Positions 30,984 to 39,235 of a DNA stretch of 64,000 bases are shown piece after piece. The position numbers and the translations under genes are program-made. The notes under the pieces are model-generated. The model did no database searches. It worked only from the letters and a program-made list of their open reading frames with translations, and was not told the origin of the DNA. Source of the stretch: Corynebacterium tapiri (GTDB lineage: Bacteria > Actinomycetota > Actinomycetes > Mycobacteriales > Mycobacteriaceae); assembly GCF_006334925.1 (NCBI RefSeq), contig NZ_VDHJ01000008.1, positions 114,664 through 178,663 on the forward strand. Reading direction: 5' to 3'. Each line of letters starts with the position of its first letter. Position 1 is the stretch's first letter.

Positions 30984-31937
30984 ATGGGGGAAAATTTCAC
31001 AACTCAACTCATCGAACTGCGAAAACTTCAGCACGACGACCACGCAATCAAGCGCCAACTCGCCACCGGGGAACTCGTCAGGCTCAACGCGGAAGTCGCT
31101 ATCCGCAAAGAAGCGCTTAATACGGCCACTCCGTGGGAACGCGCTCGTTTATATGCCTGGGCATACGCCAAAGCCAGCGACCGGGCCGTCTTGGTGTCGC
31201 TGTCCGCAGCACGCATCTACGGGCTTTCTTGCCTCAGCACATCTACCGAGGTCGAGCTCTCCTACATCCGCAGCCGACGCCCGGGGTACGGACGCAGCAT
31301 CCCCGGCTTGGTACGGTTTCGTGGCTCGCGCTTGCGCGAAGATGAGACTCAGCTTTACGACGGCGCCCGCGTCACCACCTTAGGAAGAACCGTCATCGAC
31401 GTAGCTCGCTTCCACGGTGTTACCGAAGGCGTCGTAGCTATGGATTCGGCCCTGCAATGGAGCAGGTCTTCGCCGGAATCCCTCGATCAATACCTAGCCG
31501 ATTGCTCGAATATGACTGGCATTGCTCAGGCACGGAAAGCAGCCAAACTGAGTACGGGCAAAGCAGAGAGTGCACTGGAATCTCTCGCTCGCTTGGCGTG
31601 GACCACCTGGGACGATCCCCGCCTCTTCTCCGTAGAAGAACAGTGGGAATGCACACTCAGCGCACACCTCATTCGGGTCGATTTTCTCCTCAACGGTTGG
31701 CTCATCGTAGAAGTCGATGGGGCCATCAAGTACGACGGACAGACCTTCGGCCGCACCACAGATGAAGCGATTCGTCGCGAACGTGACCGGGAGAAGGCGC
31801 TGCAAAACGCCGGCTTCATCGTTGCCCGCTTCTCCTATTCCGACATCAATGGCCCTCAAGGAGCGCGCCCCATGTTGCGCCAGATTGCCGCGCTTTTCGA
31901 CGCCTACGGTGCCCGCGGTCCTCGATCCGCCGCGTAG
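30984..31937 (+). CDS. AbiEi/DUF559-like protein (317 aa) inside inverted-repeat cassette
   Basis: N-terminal ~90 residues look like a winged-helix AbiEi-type antitoxin domain (LVRLNAEVAIRKEAL, then VLVSLSAARIYGLSC). The C-terminal ~100 residues resemble DUF559/Vsr-type nuclease folds: IRVDFLL, LIVEVDGAIKYDG and a basic RRERDREKALQNAGFIVARF helix-strand, with Asp/Glu/Asp placed as in PD-(D/E)xK enzymes. The ATG lies 8 nt after CATACT (30970-30975) with no Shine-Dalgarno, so leaderless expression is likely. Codon use is less GC-biased than in neighbours, suggesting acquisition. Role unknown; candidates are defence, toxin-antitoxin or element-borne nuclease. Confidence 0.7.
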   Translation: MGENFTTQLIELRKLQHDDHAIKRQLATGELVRLNAEVAIRKEALNTATPWERARLYAWAYAKASDRAVLVSLSAARIYGLSCLSTSTEVELSYIRSRRPGYGRSIPGLVRFRGSRLREDETQLYDGARVTTLGRTVIDVARFHGVTEGVVAMDSALQWSRSSPESLDQYLADCSNMTGIAQARKAAKLSTGKAESALESLARLAWTTWDDPRLFSVEEQWECTLSAHLIRVDFLLNGWLIVEVDGAIKYDGQTFGRTTDEAIRRERDREKALQNAGFIVARFSYSDINGPQGARPMLRQIAALFDAYGARGPRSAA

Positions 31938-31977
31938 ATTTCCACCGGGTCCGGCCGCGTTGGCCCCATATCCGCAC

Positions 31978-32068
31978 AAACCTCTAAAGGAATCGGCACA
32001 AAGGGGTCGAATTTTGCCCCTAAACCTCTAAAGGACGACTCCTTTGCGAACATTCCTTTAGAGGTCTG
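31978..32068 (-). repeat. 91-bp inverted-repeat arm, right
   Basis: Mirror image of the left arm: the ACCTCTAAAGGA 12-mer at 31980-31991 (+), 32024-32035 (+) and 32054-32065 (-). Spacings 44 and 30 exactly reverse those of the left arm (30 and 44). Identity is strongest at the inner 27 bp and the outer 18 bp, with divergence between the 12-mers. Confidence 0.9.
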
Positions 32069-32126
32069 GAACGGTGAACCACGCAGCTAATCAGCCACAC
32101 CTCGCTCCTGGGCTAGACTTGAGCCA

Positions 32127-33068
32127 ATGAACCAAGAGAGTGACTTCCCCTACGTCGCGTTGGTGGCCCGAGGCAGTGGCATCCACCCGTCGACGTCTCG
32201 GCTGATCACGCTCGATGCCCTCACGTTCGACGACCACGGCTCGGCCGGCGAGCGCATTCACCTGCGTTTTAACCCCGGCACTGATCCCGGGCCCCGGCAC
32301 ATGCACGGGTTGACCCATGAGGAGGTCGCGGAGGCACCTCGTTTCGCCTCCAGCCTGAAGAAACTGGACGCGCTCCTCGACGATCGCACATTGGTCACCC
32401 ACCGCACCTCGCTTACCTGGGGGTTTGTGGTCTCCGAAGCGCGGAAGGCCATGAACGCGGCTGCCCGGGCAAATCGTTCTCGGGGCCGGGGGCGAAACCG
32501 CGGACGCGGCCGCCAGCGCGTAGGCCATGTACCGCGCCCGGCGACGATCGTGGATACCCTCGCAACGGCTCGCCGCCAAGGGGTGAGTTTGAGCGATACG
32601 CGAATCCCGCACGTCGCAAAGCACTACGGGGTAACGGAGCAGGCCCCTGTCGACATGGTCAAGGACCTGTTCCTCGAGCAGCGCCGGCGCGGAGCCCTCG
32701 CCGAGTGTGGACCGAAGGAGTTGCGCGCGGACCGTTGCGGGTTGCAGCGTTCGCATGTGCGTATCGACGCCGTGGAGGCGCCTCGTCCTGTGCCCAACCC
32801 GGGCCAGTACCGGCCGGGCAGCGAGCTCAAGCGCGGTATGGAGATCGTGGTGGCACCGGAGATCGAGATGGATCCGAATGAGGTGGTCGAGGCGATCGTC
32901 AAGGCGGAGCTGGCGTATTCGGAGAAGCTGACCCGGCAGACCTCGCTGGTGGTGTGCAATGAGACCACTGACCTGCACGGCAAGGCGATGCATGCCCAGC
33001 GCAAGGACATTCCGCTGATGTCTGATGTGGCCTTCATGGAGGCTGTCCAGCGAGTGGAAGGCAACTGA
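32127..33068 (+). CDS. DnaQ-like protein with degenerate exonuclease site and C-terminal BRCT
   Basis: 313 aa; ATG 32127 lies 7 nt after TAGACT (32114-32119), probably leaderless. The N-terminal ~110 residues align with DEDDh exonucleases (HMHGLTHEEV, LVTHRTSLTWGF), but the catalytic D and E of motif I are V13 and R15 and the Asp after the His motif is T97, so nuclease activity should be lost. A basic RGRGRNRGRGRQR linker (about 117-131) may bind nucleic acid. The C-terminal SLVVCN...KAMHAQRKDIPL segment is BRCT-like. Syntenic with the actinobacterial dnaQ beside murT. Confidence 0.75.
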   Translation: MNQESDFPYVALVARGSGIHPSTSRLITLDALTFDDHGSAGERIHLRFNPGTDPGPRHMHGLTHEEVAEAPRFASSLKKLDALLDDRTLVTHRTSLTWGFVVSEARKAMNAAARANRSRGRGRNRGRGRQRVGHVPRPATIVDTLATARRQGVSLSDTRIPHVAKHYGVTEQAPVDMVKDLFLEQRRRGALAECGPKELRADRCGLQRSHVRIDAVEAPRPVPNPGQYRPGSELKRGMEIVVAPEIEMDPNEVVEAIVKAELAYSEKLTRQTSLVVCNETTDLHGKAMHAQRKDIPLMSDVAFMEAVQRVEGN

Positions 33069-33098
33069 GAGGGCGACTGACGGCTAGGGTTGAGGGTC

Positions 33099-34388
33099 AT
33101 GAATGCTTCACTGCTCGGTTCGTCAGGCCCGCTGCGTCGTTTGCGCTCGAAGGCGGCCACCACGGCCGCTCGCTTGGCCACTAAGGCTTCCCAGGTTTCT
33201 GGACGTGGCGCCGGCGGAATGATCGGCGGCCTCGTGGCGGGAGCGATCGACCCCACGATCATGAGCCAGCTGGGCGGACAGCGCCCGGCAGTGCTGGTGA
33301 CCGGCACGAATGGCAAGTCCACCACGACCCGCATGCTGGCCGCCGCGCTGCGCACCCGCTACAGCGTGGCCACCAACGAGGGCGGCGACAACATGGACGC
33401 CGGCATCATCTCTGCGCTGATGGCGGGGCGCGATGCCGACGCCATCGCATTGGAGGTCGACGAGCTGCACGTTCCCGCGGTGGCGGACAAGCTCGAGCCC
33501 AAGGCACTCGTGCTGCTCAACTTGTCGCGCGACCAGCTCGACCGGGTGGGTGAGATCAACAAGATCGAGCGCGCCCTGCGTTCCTGCGTGGAGGCGCACC
33601 CGGACATGGTGGTGATCGCCAACTGCGACGACGTGCTCATGACCTCGGTGGCCTACGACGCCAAGAACGTGGTGTGGGTGTCCGCGGGTGCCGGCTGGCT
33701 GGGTGACTCGGTGACCTGCCCGCGCACGGGCGGGCACGTGGTGCGTACCGACGACGACTGGTACGCAGTCAAGCCGCTGCCCGATGGCCGCCAGTTCCGC
33801 CGCCCCACCCCGACGTGGGAAGTCAACTCCGAACAGCTCACCTCCCCCGCCGGTAGCCGCCCCATGTCGCTCACGCTGCCCGGGCGCGCCAACCGCGGCA
33901 ACGCAACCCAGGCCATCGCAGCAGCGGTCGAGGCCTTCGACGTTGAGCTCGACGCGGCAGTCTCCGCTGCCGAGGCCGTGGACAACGTGGCGGGTCGCTA
34001 CTCCACCATCGAACTGGGTGAGCACAGCGTGCACCTGTTGCTGGCCAAGAACCCGGCCGGTTGGCAGGAGGCGCTGACCATGGTGGATCGCACCGCCGAC
34101 GGTTTGGTGGTGGCGGTGAACGGCCAGGTCGCCGACGGAGAGGACCTCTCCTGGCTCTGGGACGTGAAGTTCGAGGACTTCGACGATCTAGCGGTCAAGG
34201 CGGCCGGAGAGCGCGGCACGGACCTGGCCGTGCGCCTGACGTATGCCGATATTTCCCACGAGCTCATCGCCGATCCGGTAGAGGCCATTCGTGCCTGCCC
34301 GCCCGGGCGAGTCGAGGTGCTGGCCAACTACACCGCCTTCCGTGATCTGCGTAAGGCTCTGACCAAGCAGGAGGATTACCGTGGCTGA
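33099..34388 (+). CDS. murT: Lipid II isoglutaminyl synthase, Mur-ligase-like subunit MurT
   Basis: 429 aa; ATG 33099 is 8 nt after TAGGGT (33085-33090). The Walker A motif TGTNGKSTTTR binds ATP and activates the D-Glu carboxylate of lipid II. The central domain, where staphylococcal MurT has a four-Cys zinc ribbon, shows only one Cys (SVTCPRTGG), so zinc is probably not bound. The C-terminal DUF1727 domain (DVKFEDF onward) binds GatD. The coding region overlaps gatD by 8 bp. Confidence 0.92.
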   Translation: MNASLLGSSGPLRRLRSKAATTAARLATKASQVSGRGAGGMIGGLVAGAIDPTIMSQLGGQRPAVLVTGTNGKSTTTRMLAAALRTRYSVATNEGGDNMDAGIISALMAGRDADAIALEVDELHVPAVADKLEPKALVLLNLSRDQLDRVGEINKIERALRSCVEAHPDMVVIANCDDVLMTSVAYDAKNVVWVSAGAGWLGDSVTCPRTGGHVVRTDDDWYAVKPLPDGRQFRRPTPTWEVNSEQLTSPAGSRPMSLTLPGRANRGNATQAIAAAVEAFDVELDAAVSAAEAVDNVAGRYSTIELGEHSVHLLLAKNPAGWQEALTMVDRTADGLVVAVNGQVADGEDLSWLWDVKFEDFDDLAVKAAGERGTDLAVRLTYADISHELIADPVEAIRACPPGRVEVLANYTAFRDLRKALTKQEDYRG

Positions 34389-35136
34389 TCAACTCACCAT
34401 TGGCCTGGTCTTGCCCGACGTTTTGGGCACCTATGGCGACGACGGCAACGCCCTGGTCCTGCGCCAGCGCGCCCGCATGCGCGGCATCGACGCCGAAATT
34501 CACCGCGTTCACCTGGGCGAACCAGTCCCCGAGTCCTTGGACGTGTACTGCATGGGAGGTGGCGAGGACACCGCCCAGATCTTGGCGGCAGAGCACCTCA
34601 TCGCAGATGGCGGGCTGACGCGCGCTGCCTGGGCCGGGCGCCCGATCCTGGCGATCTGTGCTGGCTTGCAGGTTCTCGGAGAGTCCTTCCGTGCCTCGGG
34701 TCGCGTGGTCGATGGTGTGGGGCTTATCGACGCCACCACTGCATCCATGCAGCGTCGAGCCATCGGAGAAGTCGCCTCGACCCCAACCCGAGCAGGCCTG
34801 ACCGCCGAGCTCACCGAGCCGCTCACGGGCTTTGAAAACCACATGGGCGCTACAGTGCTCGGCCCAGAGGCGCAGCCGCTAGGCACCGTGACCACCGGCG
34901 TGGGCAACGCCGATAACTCGGCGACTGAGGACCTCGCCGACGGTGCTGCGCAGCGCGTGGCGGAGGGAGCGGTCCAGGGCTCGGTGATCGCTACCTATAT
35001 GCACGGTCCAGCCCTGGCGCGTAACCCCCAGTTGGCCGATCTCCTGCTGGCCAAGGCCATGGGAGTGAGCCTGGATAGCCTCGAGCCGCTGGCCCTGCCG
35101 GTGGTCGACCGACTGCGCCTCGAACGCCTGGCGTAA
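34381..35136 (+). CDS. gatD: Lipid II isoglutaminyl synthase, glutaminase subunit GatD
   Basis: 251 aa class I-type glutaminase. The nucleophile Cys lies in AICAGLQVLGESF and the catalytic His in ATYMHGPALARNP. It releases ammonia from glutamine for MurT, which amidates D-iso-glutamate in the stem peptide, a modification needed for efficient cross-linking in corynebacteria. GTG start inside the murT end. Confidence 0.92.
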   Translation: MADQLTIGLVLPDVLGTYGDDGNALVLRQRARMRGIDAEIHRVHLGEPVPESLDVYCMGGGEDTAQILAAEHLIADGGLTRAAWAGRPILAICAGLQVLGESFRASGRVVDGVGLIDATTASMQRRAIGEVASTPTRAGLTAELTEPLTGFENHMGATVLGPEAQPLGTVTTGVGNADNSATEDLADGAAQRVAEGAVQGSVIATYMHGPALARNPQLADLLLAKAMGVSLDSLEPLALPVVDRLRLERLA

Positions 35137-35142
35137 CTAAAG

Positions 35143-35799
35143 CTACAGAGCCCGGCGCCCGCTTAGGGCCCGGGACAGGGTGAGCTCGTCGACGAACTCC
35201 AAGTCCCCGCCCAGCGGGATTCCCGAGGCCAGGCGGGTCACCTTAAGGTCTGGGAAGTCGCACAAGAGGCGGCCCAGATAGGAGGCCGTGGCCTCTCCCT
35301 CCGTGTTCGGGTCGGTGGCCAGGATGACTTCGGTGATGTTGGGGGCGTCGTCGTAAAGCCTGTTCTCCGGGGTGGAGTCCGCGAGTTCGCGATCAGGCAG
35401 CACGCCGCCGATTCGTTGCAGCAATTGAGCAATAGTCAGATCCTTGGGGCCCACGCTGGCCAGCGGATCCAGCGCTCCGCCGAGCACGTGGTAGCGCCCG
35501 GTGTATTCGCCGGTGCGCTCGATGACCTGGATGTCCTTGGCCTCCTCGACCACACAGATCAGGCTGGCGTCGCGCCCAGAATCCGCGCAAATCCGACAGA
35601 CTTCCTGGCGGGACACGTTAGAGCAAATGCGACAGAAGGTGACGCCGTCGCGGACGCTGGCCAGGGCGTCGCGAAGCCTATCGATGTCCTCGGGCTCCAC
35701 GCGCATGAGATGAAAGGCGATGCGTTGCGCGCTTTTTGGGCCGATACCGGGAAGGCGCGAAAACTCGTCGATCAGGTCCTGCAGGGGCCCTTCAAACAC
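35143..35799 (-). CDS. recR: Recombination mediator RecR
   Basis: 218 aa. Helix-hairpin-helix [20 protein letters not shown], a four-Cys zinc finger ([16 protein letters not shown]), then a Toprim domain ([24 protein letters not shown]). It works with RecFO in loading RecA on gapped DNA. GTG 35799 is chosen ([11 protein letters not shown] is the conserved N-terminus); the longer frame to 35850 is not conserved. Last gene of the dnaX-ybaB-recR run. Confidence 0.93.
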   Translation of the reverse strand: MFEGPLQDLIDEFSRLPGIGPKSAQRIAFHLMRVEPEDIDRLRDALASVRDGVTFCRICSNVSRQEVCRICADSGRDASLICVVEEAKDIQVIERTGEYTGRYHVLGGALDPLASVGPKDLTIAQLLQRIGGVLPDRELADSTPENRLYDDAPNITEVILATDPNTEGEATASYLGRLLCDFPDLKVTRLASGIPLGGDLEFVDELTLSRALSGRRAL

Positions 35800-35902
35800 T
35801 GTGGTGTACCTCGTGGATGCGTCGAAAAAGAACCCGCGGCAGGCAGGCACAACTTAAGGTTGCACCCAACCCGCCGCGGTGGATGAAAAGGAAGCGGGCT
35901 GC

Positions 35903-36235
35903 TTAGCCGAACATGCCGCTCAGGTCTCCACCCTGAGCGTCAGAGAACGGGCCCATCTTTTCCTGGGCGACTTCGCCAGCCTTCTGGTGAGCGTCGCGGA
36001 AAGCACCCAGGACCAGGTCCTGGAGGGTGTCTACATCCTCGGGATCAACCACCTGCGGGTCGATCGTGACGGCCTTAACCTCTGCGCCGCCGGTCATGGT
36101 CACGGACACCAGGCCATTGCCGGCAGTTCCGGTGACCTCGGTGTTCAGGATCTCCTGCTGGGCCTGCTGGAGCTGTGCCTGCATCTCAGAAGCGCGGGCG
36201 ATGAGCTCGTTCATGTCGGGCTGCGGGGAAGTCAT
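35903..36235 (-). CDS. ybaB: YbaB/EbfC nucleoid-associated protein
   Basis: 110 aa, small dimeric DNA-binding protein. N-terminal coiled coil (MNELIARASEMQAQLQQAQQ) followed by the conserved GNGLVSVTMTGGAEVKAVTI sheet region. Gene order dnaX-ybaB-recR is conserved across bacteria. Confidence 0.92.
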   Translation of the reverse strand: MTSPQPDMNELIARASEMQAQLQQAQQEILNTEVTGTAGNGLVSVTMTGGAEVKAVTIDPQVVDPEDVDTLQDLVLGAFRDAHQKAGEVAQEKMGPFSDAQGGDLSGMFG

Positions 36236-36326
36236 AGTGTGCTTAACGTCCTATCGTTGTTGGGTACGCAGTTCGCCTGGACGATTCTACGCGTGCTCGG
36301 ATTCATGGGCCCACCGGCAAAAGCGA

Positions 36327-38642
36327 TTACGCCCGGCGCGCTCCAAGCTCGGTCTGGAGCAGATCGACTGCCACCTGGGTGGCATCCCGGTGATCACGCG
36401 TGCCTGGTTCTCGGGCCTCGTCCGCCATCATCTGCTCCTCCTCGTCGCGGCTGGGCGCAGGAGGTGCAGTAGGCGCTGCTGCCGGTCTTGCCGCAGGTGG
36501 TGCCGACGGTGGCAGCGAGGCTGGATCGGGTTCCCACTCCTCTTCGGGCCCCGGCTCGGGCGGCAGCGGGACGCCGTTGGAAAACGACATCGCCGAATCT
36601 CGCTCCGAGCGTTGCGCCGCCTGTTGTGCTGCTCGCTGAGCAGCCTGGCGCCAATCTGGGGTTTGCCGTGGTTGCTGGGCGGGCGCGGGTTCCGGGCGAG
36701 TGTGGGGACGCGGCGGCGGTGTCGGTTCCGCAGAGGGTGCTGGCGCTGCTTCCTGATCAGGGATCGCTGCGGGACGCTTCCATCCCCGAGGTTCCTCGGC
36801 GGGGTGGGGTTGGTCGTCTTCTCGGGAGCTCTCGGTAGCCTCACCGGACTGCTCAGTGCGCGCCTGGCGCTGGTTGGCCTGCGGATTCCAGGTCTTGGGG
36901 GCAGCCGCGGCGGAGAAACCCGCTGCGGAGGGATCCGTGCCCACCACGCAAGTCACCTTCAGTTGCCTCTGTGTGCGCGAGGACACGACCTGCGCGATCG
37001 CGGAATTGTTGGAACCCGCATTGATGCGCTGCGCCAACGCACCCGTGTTGTGCCCCAGGACGAGGGTGTCGTCTTTGATTCCCAACACGCGAGCCTCGGT
37101 GAGCATGATCTCGGCGATTCGATTGTGCTTGCCCACCTCCTGTCGGATCTGGGCCCAGTCCGCACGCAGCTTCTCGACGATCTCCTCGCCAGCCTGGCCA
37201 GTGGACTCCGACTGTTGCGTTTCCGGCTGGGCAGGCTCTTCCGCCTTTGGCTCCGGCTTTTGCGCGGCAGCCTCATTGGGTTGCGGCGTGTCGACCTTGG
37301 GCCGCTCGGTCTTAGGCTCTTCCGCCTTCGGATCGGGGCGCTGTGGCTCCGGGCGCTGCGGCTCCGGGCGCTGCGGCGCAGACGGGCGGGGCTGCTCTTT
37401 AGGCTCAGCAGCCTGCGGTTCCTGCTTCGTCGCCGGGGACTGGGCTGCCTGGGGAGCCTTAGGAGCCGAGCGGGTCGCCGCCAGCTTGGCAGCCGCCGCA
37501 GCAGCAGCCGCATCCCGCGACGTTTCGGCCACCGGGGCCGGGGCCGGCGAGGAGTCGACGAGCATGCGCGCACACGCGATCTCCAGGAGGAGTCGCTGCG
37601 AGGTCGGCCCCTTCATGTCGTCGAGAGCCTGGTTGACCGTACTGGCCAGGCGGGCGACGCTATCTCCAGTGAACTGCCCGGCCTGGCCCTGCAGGAGCTC
37701 GGCGCGGTCGGTCGGGGCCGCCACCAACCCCTGGTCGATGGCGGTGGGAACTGCCTGGATGACCATGAGGTCGCGCAGGCGCGCCAGAAGATCCTGAGCA
37801 AAGCGACGCGGTTCGTGGCCCGAGTCGACCACCTGACCCACCACGCGGAACAAGTCAGCGGCGTTGCTGTCCGCCAGGGCGGTCACGGCGGCGTCGAGAA
37901 GCGAAAGATCGGTCGCGCCCAGCAGCGGAAGCGCCTGCGCATAGGTCAGACCGCCCTCCCCGGCACCGGCGAGCAGCTGGTCCAGAATGGACAGGGTGTC
38001 GCGCGGGGAGCCACCACCAGCCTCGATGGCCAGCGGGTAGACGGCGGGCTCAACCTGGACGCCCTCCTCGGCCACGATCCGCTCCATGAGCCCCTGCATG
38101 TCCGGCGGGGACACCAGGCGGAACGGGTAGTGGTGCGTACGCGAACGAATGGTGCCAATGACCTTTTCCGGCTCCGTCGTCGCAAAGATAAAGATGAGGT
38201 GCTCCGGCGGCTCCTCCACCACCTTCAGCAGGGCGTTGGAACCTGCGTTGGTGATCATGTGCGCCTCGTCGATGATAAAGACGCGGTATCGCGACTCCGC
38301 CGGCGCATAGATCGCCCGGTCGCGCAGCTCACGCATGTCCTCGACGCCATTGTGGCTGGCAGCATCCAGCTCCATGACGTCCAGGTTGCCGGGACCGCCC
38401 GGCGCGAGCGCCACGCACGATTCACACTTGCCGCACGGAGTCGAGGTCGGCCCGTGCACACAGTTGAGCGAGCGCGCCAGGATGCGGGCGGACGAGGTCT
38501 TACCGCAACCGCGCGGACCCGAAAACAGATAGGCGTGATTGATCCGCCCGGCGTCGAGCGCCTTCGACAGGGGGACGGTTACCTGCTCCTGCCCCACAAC
38601 CTCACCAAAGGTGGAGGGGCGATACTTCCGGTACAAAGCCAC
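36327..38642 (-). CDS. dnaX: DNA polymerase III subunits gamma/tau
   Basis: 771 aa from GTG 38642 (VALYRKYRPSTF is the conserved N-terminus). Clamp-loader AAA+ ATPase: Walker A GPRGCGKTSSAR, a zinc site CGKCESC, Walker B FIIDEAHM and sensor motif IFATTEPEK. From about residue 365 a long Pro/Ala/Glu/Gln-rich linker contains imperfect PEPQRP repeats, followed by a tau-like domain and another proline-rich tail. No obvious A-rich slippery site for a shorter gamma form was noticed. Confidence 0.94.
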   Translation of the reverse strand: MALYRKYRPSTFGEVVGQEQVTVPLSKALDAGRINHAYLFSGPRGCGKTSSARILARSLNCVHGPTSTPCGKCESCVALAPGGPGNLDVMELDAASHNGVEDMRELRDRAIYAPAESRYRVFIIDEAHMITNAGSNALLKVVEEPPEHLIFIFATTEPEKVIGTIRSRTHHYPFRLVSPPDMQGLMERIVAEEGVQVEPAVYPLAIEAGGGSPRDTLSILDQLLAGAGEGGLTYAQALPLLGATDLSLLDAAVTALADSNAADLFRVVGQVVDSGHEPRRFAQDLLARLRDLMVIQAVPTAIDQGLVAAPTDRAELLQGQAGQFTGDSVARLASTVNQALDDMKGPTSQRLLLEIACARMLVDSSPAPAPVAETSRDAAAAAAAAKLAATRSAPKAPQAAQSPATKQEPQAAEPKEQPRPSAPQRPEPQRPEPQRPDPKAEEPKTERPKVDTPQPNEAAAQKPEPKAEEPAQPETQQSESTGQAGEEIVEKLRADWAQIRQEVGKHNRIAEIMLTEARVLGIKDDTLVLGHNTGALAQRINAGSNNSAIAQVVSSRTQRQLKVTCVVGTDPSAAGFSAAAAPKTWNPQANQRQARTEQSGEATESSREDDQPHPAEEPRGWKRPAAIPDQEAAPAPSAEPTPPPRPHTRPEPAPAQQPRQTPDWRQAAQRAAQQAAQRSERDSAMSFSNGVPLPPEPGPEEEWEPDPASLPPSAPPAARPAAAPTAPPAPSRDEEEQMMADEAREPGTRDHRDATQVAVDLLQTELGARRA

Positions 38643-38679
38643 GTCCCACAGACTACCCGCCGGGGTGCGCACCGCCGGA

Positions 38680-39234
38680 TCAGTCGAGTGGGCGCTGCCA
38701 ATCGTTGGGGTTAACCGCCCGCCGACGCAGGCGCGTCAGCAGCGCATCGACGCCCTTTTCTCGCGCAAGCTGATACTCCTCATCTGAGATCAGGACCAAC
38801 TGCGCCAGCAGCGTGATGCGTCGATCCTCCTGAACCTGCGGCACCTGCCCACCCCACGGGGTCGGTGCCACCAGCGCCCCGTGCGTCAAGGTGGTACTCA
38901 GCTGAGTGCGCTTGACGACGTCCGGCAGCAACGTGCCCGGTTGCGCCGGCACCACACCGTTCGCCTGCTTGAGTAGGTCCGCCGCTGCCAAGACAGCCTC
39001 CGCTGCATCGGCCTGGGAGCCATTGGTGAAGGTGAGAAGCTCGCACCGGATCTCGGTCTCTGGGTCTTGCTCCATGACCAGCCCGGTGTCTACGTCGCCA
39101 AAGCCGATGCTGGCAGCAAAGCTAATGCCCTCCGGAGCACTGCCGGTGGCTACTCGCCACTGCCCTACCTGGCGCAGCGAGAGCTCCCCGGGCAGGACCC
39201 CATCCAGCCAATACGCGGTTTCCTCCGGGCTCAG
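38680..39234 (-). CDS. SUFU-like conserved protein, probable CTG start
   Basis: 184 aa if translated from CTG 39234. The frame has no ATG, GTG or TTG upstream of ATG 39075, yet 53 further codons (starting LSPEETAYWLDGVLPGELSL) are coding-like with high GC at third positions. GGAGG (39245-39241), inside the aspT end, lies 6 nt before the CTG. The conservative ATG 39075 start gives 131 aa. The YWLDGVLPGE and RCELLTFTNG segments resemble suppressor-of-fused-type domains, but that match is tentative. Likely cotranscribed after aspT; function unknown. Confidence 0.6.
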   Translation of the reverse strand: MSPEETAYWLDGVLPGELSLRQVGQWRVATGSAPEGISFAASIGFGDVDTGLVMEQDPETEIRCELLTFTNGSQADAAEAVLAAADLLKQANGVVPAQPGTLLPDVVKRTQLSTTLTHGALVAPTPWGGQVPQVQEDRRITLLAQLVLISDEEYQLAREKGVDALLTRLRRRAVNPNDWQRPLD

Positions 39235-39235
39235 C

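Noticed and set aside
30843..32068. Reading the repeated 12-mer as a CRISPR array
   Set aside because: Copies are in both orientations with mirror symmetry around a gene and no regular unique spacers or cas genes.
30843..32068. A classical insertion sequence
   Set aside because: No transposase motif in the internal protein and no target-site duplication flanking the arms.
36027..38714. An 895-codon plus-strand frame opposite dnaX
   Set aside because: Arg/Leu/Gly-rich shadow of the dnaX coding strand.
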